The notes under the pieces are model-generated. The model did not search any database. It was not told the DNA's origin and saw only the letters and a program-made list of their open reading frames with translations. The position numbers and the translations under genes were made by a program. Shown one piece after another: positions 56,944 through 64,000 of a DNA stretch of 64,000 nucleotides. Numbering within the stretch: position 1 is the stretch's first letter; each line of letters begins with the position of its first letter. The DNA comes from Agelas oroides (lineage: Eukaryota > Porifera > Demospongiae > Agelasida > Agelasidae), in the NCBI GenBank assembly GCA_949130485.1, contig OX422190.1:8300047-8364046 (forward strand), given 5' to 3'.

Positions 56944-58179
56944 TCAGCACGTCTCCTGTGGTGGCTTCCTACCTGTTCTAATGTGTGCCACATAAGCTCC
57001 TTCCATTGGAAACTCCCGACGTCTATAGCCTTTGACAAACACTTCAGCACGTTGGCAACCCGCATCCCAAATGGCTGAAGGAATGTGGATTGACTTCCCA
57101 ACTGACTTTTGCTCGATATTTACATAGGATACCAACTTTGCAGTAATATTTCCATCACTACCGACAGTCCCGTTCAGACCACAGTCGGGAAAGTACATGA
57201 ACTCACGAAAATGGCATGAACCACATGTTGTATGGTAATCACAGCATTGCTTTGCATAGTAGTGTAGTGAGGTCTGACCAGGCACCCTTGTGATGAAGAA
57301 CTCATCCTGGTCTACTAACATAATGTAGGAATAGGTTCCAATCAGGCGGTAGAGGCAGGCCTCGTGAGCTAGAGCTTGGGAGTGGTAATAGACTTGACGT
57401 CGGTTTAATCTCTGCTTCCATACATCCACACTCACAAAACCTTCTTCTATTGCCTGTTTCAAGGCCTCATTATTAAATCCTCCTGCTTTTACAAAGGAGT
57501 CCTCTGCCATTATATGAACATGGTCTGCTGAGAGCGTTCTTTGGTATTGAATCCACTCTGTAAGCAATGGTGGTTTACCATACATGACTGCAGCGCAAAC
57601 GGCAACAGTAAAATTCCAGTGTGGATGTGCTGGCTTGGGCTGTTCCGGGACCATCAGTGGATACTCAGAGTCCACACAAGTGACTTCACTTGCATTAGGG
57701 TGGCGCCTGTACATGATATATGCTGTGCTACCATTCTTGGCTGGCAGATCAAAACAATCCACAATGACAGTATCGTGGGTAAGTTCAGGATGATGGCTGT
57801 GAACCCAGTTGTTTATTCCCAACTGTCGTATCCCGAAGGTGGTCGCAGTGTTTCCTCCAACTACACAACCAACAATGCCTTTCTGTTTCAGAATAGTCAT
57901 CCGAACTTCTACCAGAAATACAGATGAATTTCTGTGGCCATTTTGGTGGGGCCTGCCATCAAAATACACCGATCGAACAACTACATCTCTTGGGAGTGAA
58001 ACATTCTCATACTGTGTACACTTTTGATACTCTGTAACAGTAATCACTGAAAGAGCAGGTTCAAAGTAGTACGTATAGGCTATGGGCACCACACTGTATA
58101 AAACTGCAGTAACAACGAGTACCAATAAGCACACAACCAATGTCAATACCAGTCCCCCTTTCTTCCCACAATTCATCAT
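56944..58179 (-). CDS. Glycosyltransferase family 92 (DUF23-like), copy 1, 411 aa
   Basis: A single long exon encoding a type II Golgi-type enzyme: short basic N-terminus, membrane anchor at about residues 9-33, then a luminal domain with several N-glycosylation sequons (ENVS, RNSS, PNAS, WNFT, LNGT, GNIT). GT92 hallmarks are the LLTEWIQYQRTLSADHVHI block (about 205-223) and the metal-binding DxD-like motif in YIMLVDQDEFF (DQDE at 290-293). GT92 members transfer galactose to glycans in other animals (family knowledge); the substrate here is unknown. The frame reads to TGA after ...PPQETC, but a phase-1 donor (ACAG|GTAGGA) at 56973/56972 could instead splice to a downstream exon. I see no terminal exon for this copy. 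It diverges head-to-head from copy 2. Confidence 0.88.
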   Translation of the reverse strand: MMNCGKKGGLVLTLVVCLLVLVVTAVLYSVVPIAYTYYFEPALSVITVTEYQKCTQYENVSLPRDVVVRSVYFDGRPHQNGHRNSSVFLVEVRMTILKQKGIVGCVVGGNTATTFGIRQLGINNWVHSHHPELTHDTVIVDCFDLPAKNGSTAYIMYRRHPNASEVTCVDSEYPLMVPEQPKPAHPHWNFTVAVCAAVMYGKPPLLTEWIQYQRTLSADHVHIMAEDSFVKAGGFNNEALKQAIEEGFVSVDVWKQRLNRRQVYYHSQALAHEACLYRLIGTYSYIMLVDQDEFFITRVPGQTSLHYYAKQCCDYHTTCGSCHFREFMYFPDCGLNGTVGSDGNITAKLVSYVNIEQKSVGKSIHIPSAIWDAGCQRAEVFVKGYRRREFPMEGAYVAHIRTGRKPPQETC

Positions 58180-58655
58180 GATCTCCGGTTAGCACCTTTT
58201 AGTACCGACTCTTGGCAAACTGCCCCCAGGTATACTTGCCCTCCAATGCCGATGGAATGGTTACTGGTTGCCATATTATTCAAAGCGACAGTAGGCAGTA
58301 CCGTCACGCCTCTTGGGCATGGGGGAGTCAGTTAAATTAAAAGCCAGACTCCAAGCCAGACTCCAAGCCAGACTTTCGTGCATGTCGGGTAGGCTTCGCG
58401 AGACTGTATCAAATAAGAAATATTCAGAAACCAAGGAGCTGGTGGCCAGTATCTCGTGAAGTTCTTTGGCAAGCTAACGCCGGAGTAGTACTAGTACGCT
58501 CAAATTATGACCATACTAAACCCTCGAGACTCTCTCCCCTTACTGCGTTCCAGTATATTACCACCCAAAGCCTGGGAACGAGGCTGGCAAGTGAATCTCA
58601 TGGTTGCACCGCTGTAGTAAGTTTCTGGGCAGCCGGTTCAGTAGTCCTGGAGCAC
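58180..58655. promoter_or_regulatory. Shared bidirectional promoter region of the GT92 pair
   Basis: About 480 bases between two divergent start codons. It contains repeated AAGCCAGACTCC units at 58340-58372 and a transposon end (GCCTGGGAACGAGGCT) at 58570-58585. Regulation is inferred only from geometry. Confidence 0.45.
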
Positions 58656-61204
58656 TTGTTTCCTACACTGGGTGTTCATGTCAAGATACAGGTGCTGTAT
58701 ACCATGCTTAACCTACTGAGTTATGGAAAAAGAGAAGGGCTAATAGGGATTTTGCTTACGTTGTGCATATTGGCGATCATTGTGACTGTAGTTTTGTATG
58801 GTGTTATGCCCATAACGCATCATAAGCCTAGTCCTGCAGGCCGGACACGAAACCACTTCAGGCCAACTGTTTCAGTGATTACTGTTACAGAGTATCAAAA
58901 CTGTACACAGTATGAGAATGTTTCACTCCCAAGAGATGTAGTTGTTCGATCAGTGTATTTTGATGGCAGGCCCCACCAAAATGGCCACAGAAATTCATCT
59001 GTATTTCTGGTAGAAGTTCGGATGACTATTCTGAAACAGAAAGGCATTGTTGGTTGTGTAGTTGGAGGAAACACTGCGACCACCTTCGGGATACGACAGT
59101 TGGGAATAAACAACTGGGTTCACAGCCATCATCCTGAACTTACCCACGATACTGTCATTGTGGATTGTTTTGATCTGCCAGCCAAGAATGGTAGCACAGC
59201 ATATATCATGTACAGGCGCCACCCTAATGCAAGTGAAATCACTTGTGTGGACTCTGAGTATCCACTGATGGTCCCGGAACAGCCCAAGCCAGCACATCCA
59301 CACTGGAATTTTACTGTTGCTGTTTGCGCTGCAGTCGTGTATGGTAAACCACCATTGCTTACAGAGTGGATTCAATACCAAAGAACGCTCTCAGCAGACC
59401 ATGTTCATATAATGGCAGAAGACTCCTTTGTAAAAGCAGGAGGATTTAAAAATGAGGCCTTGAAACAGGCCATAGAAGAAGGTTTTGTGAGTGTGGATGT
59501 ATGGAAGCAGAGATTAAGCCGACGTCAAGTCTATTACCACTCCCAAGCTCTAGCTCACGAGGCCTGCCTCTACCGGCTGCTTGGAACCTATTCCTACATT
59601 ATGTTAGTAGACCAGGATGAGTTCTTCATCACAAGGGTGCCTGGTCAGACCTCACTACACTACTATGCAAAGCAATGCTGTGATTACCATACAACATGTG
59701 GTTCATGCCATTTTCGAGAGTTCATGTACTTTCCCGACTGTGGTCTGAACGGGACTGTCGGTAGTGATGGAAATATTACTGCAAAGTTGGTATCCTATGT
59801 AAATATCGAGCAAAAGTCAGTTGGGAAGTCAATCCACATTCCTTCAGCCATTTGGGATGCGGGTTGCCAACGTGCTGAAGTGTTTGTCAAAGGCTATAGA
59901 CGTCGGGAGTTTCCAATGGAAGGAGCTTATGTGGCACACATTAGAACAGGTAGGAAGCCACCACAGGAGACGTGCTGATGTAGCTACCTGCCACTTATGT
60001 TGATGAGTTTGGCATAGATTCTTATAGCATTGTCTGCAGGCTACAGGCTCCAAAGTTGCAATGAAGCCATTAAATTAGAGTATAACTGTAAAAAAATGTA
60101 TTTGTCAAAACATCATAATTTGTGGCTTCTGATATCTGATTTGTGGTGACAAAGAATTTCAACTGCAATCAGTAAATAGCAAAAGGGTGGGTGGGCAGTT
60201 TCAGCCAATACCAGGCCTCATCGTCTGTGCTGGGGTGACCAGGGGATGGGAACTGCTATCTCATGAATGCAGTGATCATGTATCTGCATAATACAATACG
60301 TACACTCCATGGCTGATGATTGAGGCCTGGATTTAGGTAGTTTACATTGTAAATAAGGTAGTTATAGAAACATCAACTTACTGTCAGCATATGCCCACCT
60401 GTTGCTATAGAAACAAGGTGAAGTGACAGTAAGTTGTAAATATGCTACCTTATTACAATTGCAATGTAAGCTACCTAAATCCCTTATTGCAGGGCCCTCA
60501 AAAATTGATTATCAGACCCAATCATCAGCCATGGAGATTAATTAAAGAGCTAGAATCGACATGCAAAAAGTAAAGGTATCACAACGGGTTGGTCACTTTC
60601 TGCTTATGCTTTATGATCCAGTGTTGTTTTAGTTTAATGTTTAGACTGGTAGTTTAGTTTTAGTTTCATTAAGCTACAGATTCAAATTGTTAGTTTAGTT
60701 TTAGTTTTAATCTAAAAAGGGTTAGTATCGGTACTTTTAATTGTAGTTAACTACCATTCTGGGTGATTTCAAATTAGTTTAGTTGTAGTTTTTAAATAAA
60801 GGACTAAGGCAGCATCAATTTTAGTTTTAGTTTTAATTACTAAAAGGTTTTATGCCTTACTAACATGTATTTTACTAAAACAACACTGGCTTTATCCTAT
60901 ACTGCAGGATATAAAGTAAATTGGCAAATCATTTTAATTTGCTTTTTTATATTGATTACAAAAAGCAAGAGAATTGTTTTTACAAAAAGCGACAAGAAAT
61001 TGGCCATGCCAGCAGTGCTAATATGACAGCAATCATTTTCATCATGAGAGTCCAAATCAATGGAGGAATGTCAATGAGGTAGCATAGGTCAGTGATAATA
61101 TATTCATTTTTTTGACAGAGCTAGAAGAGGAAAGGTATTGGGGTCTGCGGTTGACGACTTTGATTTCTCAACCTCCTGTGGGTGAGAAACGAACAGTCAT
61201 CTAA
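58656..61204 (+). CDS. Glycosyltransferase family 92 (DUF23-like), copy 2
   Basis: The main exon starts at 58656, or more plausibly at the internal ATG 58704 just before the membrane anchor (EGLIGILLTLCILAIIVTVV). It reads to a stop at 59978 (440 or 424 aa). From ITVTEYQNC onward it is almost identical to copy 1 (I count six residue differences in about 360), with the same LLTEWIQY and DQDE motifs. The N-terminal 50 or so residues are much more divergent and include an insertion KPSPAGRTRNHFRP. A phase-1 donor at 59950 fits an acceptor at 61118, giving a terminal exon 61119-61204 that starts ELEEERYWGLRLTTL and ends in TAA. Whether that splice or read-through to 59978 is used is open. Confidence 0.85.
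60305..60536. mobile_element. MITE, 232 bp
   Basis: Ends CTCCATGGCTGATGATTG and CAATCATCAGCCATGGAG are exactly inverted. Inner arms (GGATTTAGGTAGTTTACATT and AATGTAAGCTACCTAAATCC) are also inverted. It lies in the candidate terminal intron of GT92 copy 2. Confidence 0.85.
60600..60900. repeat. TTTAGTTTTAGT-rich degenerate repeat
   Basis: Many copies of TAGTTTAGTTTTAGTTT with drift; no inverted structure and no frame. Confidence 0.6.
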
Positions 61205-61608
61205 AAACAGAAATATAGCCCAGCATGGTAGCCTCATTCCCTGCTTTAACCTTCCATTTACAGTCATAATACCTGGAAGCTTTGTTCAGTCCTCCCCCCT
61301 CCAAATATTTCTGTGAATACAAATGGAAGGTAAAGGAGGTCTTGGAACAAGGCTTCAGTTAAGCGCTATCTGGAAGAGTATCCTGTACCTGGAATGTATA
61401 CACATCTCGTCATACACATCTCACATTTTCACACTAGAAACAGAAAGATGGTGGCTTTGCCTGGGAGTGAAGCTGGGCTGGCCACGAGACTATTCATTTT
61501 TTGGGAGACTTTAGTAATGTACATGTAGACTTATTCCAGGGCTCCTGTGCATGCATGAGAGCTTGGGAACGATACAAGCATTTCTGACATAGTATGACAC
61601 CATCTTAC

Positions 61609-63987
61609 AGTGAAAAACTTCTGTCTGACAATTTCCCGAATGTCTTTAGGCCACAGGGGACCTTGGACTGATCCATCCCTTTTGATAAACATCTGTACAG
61701 GGACAAAACACACACACTGTCACATACAAATACCATGTAGTCATGTGAAATAGGTAAATTAACATGCCGGTTTCTTTTTACTACAACACCATAGATAAAA
61801 CTTCTGAGGAATACATTTGTTCAAAGCGCTGAAAGTTGGTTGGGTGTGGTTTGGTGATGATCAATTGATCACTGGCTGTATCTCTGGTTGTTGAGTAGCT
61901 ACAAACATGGGACAAGGATGGACAGGAAGAGACACTCTGGGCCAAAGACATATCACAACGCGAACAGGCTTTGACAATGCATAGCTGTTATACGTGTCGA
62001 CTTTACCCATCCAGAAACCACATAAACGGTACATTACTACATTTTCGTAGTACAAATTGCACACCGTTTTTGTAGACTGGTCACACTGTAGAGCAATCCG
62101 TAGAATGAAAACGAAATGTAAAGGTTTATTGGTGCCTACTGTAGAAGGCCTATAATGTTTATCATGGTATTGAATGTATGCTGTTAATAATCATAATCAC
62201 ATTTAACATAGTAAGTATCAAATGCTAGCCTTGTTTTCAGGCTCCTCCAAGAACCCTGAGAACAAGACCAGAAACTAAATACCACGATACTCTATCACCT
62301 TTGAGAAGCCTTATATGTTAGGCTATCAGTTTTTACAAACATGTGTAGCAACACTAACAGTCAAGGGTATTTATGTAGCCTGGTTCCCGGGCTGTCCACC
62401 TTAATGGGGAGAGCCTAGCCTCGTTCCCAGGCCTACCCCGTTTTCACCTTCTGCTTGTGTTCAGAACGCAAACAGAAGCTAAAAAAAACCCAGAAGGCCT
62501 GGAAAAGAGGCTTTAAAATGATCTACATGTAGTATTACAGTAATGTCTAGCAGGTCCACACCCCCCGGCAGAGAACGTCTGATTTGAATTCACTAACACC
62601 TTTCTCATCTGGAATGTGAGATGAGCAACAAAATCGCGGAACGCACAATTAAAAGTCGCTAAGTCATCAAAGTTTAAAATGACCGTCTCGATTTTATTCC
62701 GAGGTTTGCAATTTTTGTCCGAAAGAGATAACTCTGTGCATCAGCGCTCTGTTGTTGGGCTACAAAAAACCTACTTACGAGCAAATTCAGCCGGTTTGCG
62801 AGTTTGTGTGAGAGAAGGATGTCGCCAGCAGCTTTAGCTCAAATTTGACGACGGAAATCAGGAAGTTTGCCGCTCCTTTCACTAGCGACTGATGCTTCGA
62901 TGGTTAGGGAATGTTGCCGACTACTTAAAGGTACAAAACAAATCGAGTAGCAAATATGTGATGATTACATTCTTGGCACAATAATTATACGTTCACTGGA
63001 CACACCTTCGTGACAAGAAATTCAAATCAAACCACCAGACGTTCTCCGCCGGGGGGTGTGGACAATAATTATACGTTCACTGGACACACCTTCGTGACAA
63101 GAAATTTAAATCAAACCACCAGACGTTCTCCGCTGGGGGGCGTGGACGGCTGGGCACGAGACTACGGAACCTCGTCAGTACATACACATACAAGCATTAC
63201 AGTATTGTGTCATCATGTGGTGCACACCTGGTTGTCTTTATCGCTGTATATCTCACTTGCATTACCAGGTCTGATGTGAAGTTCAATAACAAAGAGTTCA
63301 TATTTGTTGCAAGGAACAAAGTCCAACCTGTAATAGCAGCCAAGAGGGAGAGGGAGGAGAGGGAGGAGGGGGAGGAGAGGGAGGAGAGGGAGGAGAGGGA
63401 GGAGAGGGAGGAGAGGGAGGAGAGGGAGGAGAGGGAGGAGAGGAAGGAGAGGAAGGAGAGGGAGGAGAGGGAGGAGAGGGAGGAGAGGGAGGAGAGGGAG
63501 GAGAGGGAGGAGAGGGAGGAGAGGGAGGAGAGGGAGGAGAGGGAGGGGGAGGAGGGGGAGGAGGGGGGAAGGAGGGAGAAGGGCGAGGAGAGGGAGGAGA
63601 GGGAGGAGAGTGAGAGTGGGATAAGGGAGGGAGGAAGGGAGGAAGTTACATGTACAATAAATTTTATTGCAAGGAACAAAGTCCAAGTACATGTATCTAG
63701 CAAAGAGGGAGGTGAGGGAGGGAATGGAGGGTGTGTGTGGGGGGGGGGGGGGGAGGGGGGTAGAGGGAAGAAGGAAAGACAATGATGTGAGAGAGGGAGG
63801 TGAGCAGAGAGGAGGGAGAGGAATGAGGAGGAAGGGAGAGATGTGAAGGTGGGACAGCTAGAAATGGGGGTTACGTACTCATACAAATCTTCATAGACTG
63901 GTGGAGTGAAAGACTGCAATTCATCCCTGACAATTTCACGAATCTTCTGTTTAGCACGTGAACTCATCCGTACGCCCACCACCACAC
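61609..63987 (-). CDS. Partial minus-strand gene, two exons, running off the right edge
   Basis: Exon 63879-63987 has acceptor CTTGTGCAG, encodes MSSRAKQKIREIVRDELQSF after a short V/G-rich lead, then TPPVYEDLYE, and ends at donor GTACGT. Exon 61609-61692 has acceptor CTGTACAG, encodes MFIKRDGSVQGPLWP then KDIREIVRQKFFT, and ends at donor GTAAGA. Both share an IREIVR core, which suggests related or repeated exons of one gene, though they may not be adjacent in the transcript. I do not recognise the family. Confidence 0.45.
62985..63145. repeat. Direct duplication of ~80 bp, with an inverted third copy
   Basis: ATTATACGTTCACTGGACAC through CAGACGTTCTCCGC occurs twice in a row. An inverted piece (CGGCAGAGAACGTCTGATTT) lies at 62567-62586, implying a foldback element of about 500-600 bp bounded by these copies. 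Confidence 0.75.
63344..63620. repeat. (GGGAGGAGA)n purine minisatellite
   Basis: About thirty 9-bp units, flanked on both sides by TTGCAAGGAACAAAGTCCAA (63308-63327 and 63668-63687). It gives artefactual open frames on both strands (Arg/Glu- and Leu/Ser/Pro-rich). The G-rich strand could form quadruplex or triplex structures. Confidence 0.92.
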
Positions 63988-64000
63988 CTGCACAAGTGTC

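Larger units (their letters stand above)
56865..60065. repeat. Inverted duplication containing the GT92 pair
   Basis: Arms about 56865-58080 and 58850-60065 are inverted near-copies. Identity extends past the stop codons (GAGTTTGGCATAGATTCTTA in both), then stops. The spacer between arms is not conserved. Confidence 0.85.

Noticed and set aside
57541..57927. 128-codon frames antisense to both GT92 genes
   Set aside because: Antisense shadows; they match each other only because the genes are near-identical inverted copies.
63197..63985. Long Ser/Leu/Pro-rich frame and the opposite Arg/Glu-rich frame
   Set aside because: Both are translations of the GGGAGGAGA minisatellite. Only the first ~36 codons on the minus strand, up to a GTACGT donor, look like a real exon.

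Overview
The window is animal nuclear DNA. Its genes are split into many short exons with GT-AG introns, there are no operons, and a large share is transposon-derived: terminal-inverted-repeat (TIR) elements, foldback elements, microsatellites, minisatellites and segmental duplications. Ankyrin-repeat genes, type I membrane receptors with mucin-like stalks and family-92 glycosyltransferases, embedded in dense miniature elements, suggest an early-branching metazoan. My best guess is a demosponge, but that rests on general resemblance and no marker gene proves it.

Layout. (1) 0.4-20.7 kb, minus strand: one large ankyrin-repeat gene built from a four-exon cassette repeated about four times with invariant intron phases. 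A possible 5' exon lies far upstream at 31.7 kb. Its introns and upstream region hold several TIR elements, including one with a decayed HIRAN-like reading frame (9.3-10.1 kb). (2) 22.1-31.6 kb: a tandem segmental duplication of about 4.7 kb per copy, made mainly of foldback elements. (3) 31.6-34.9 kb: repeat-rich DNA with a nested pair of transposons, each still flanked by a perfect 9-bp target duplication. (4) 35.0-46.8 kb and 47.8-55.6 kb, plus strand: two tandem paralogous genes for type I membrane proteins of a family I do not recognise. Both have the same seven-exon structure and phases: signal peptide, a two-exon Cys-containing ectodomain, a Thr/Pro/Ser stalk, a membrane span and a long acidic tail. 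The first carries a roughly 5.8-kb TIR-bounded repeat block in its second intron; the second has a duplicated stalk exon with an expanded coding minisatellite. (5) 56.9-61.2 kb: two head-to-head, nearly identical GT92 glycosyltransferase genes forming an inverted duplication, with divergent N-termini but almost identical catalytic domains. (6) 61.6-64.0 kb, minus strand: two exons of a gene running off the right edge, plus a purine-rich minisatellite.

The genes do not form a pathway. The receptor pair and the GT92 pair are both local gene families expanded by duplication. Exon calls come from reading splice sites and checking that intron phases and reading frames stay consistent; no transcript evidence was available.
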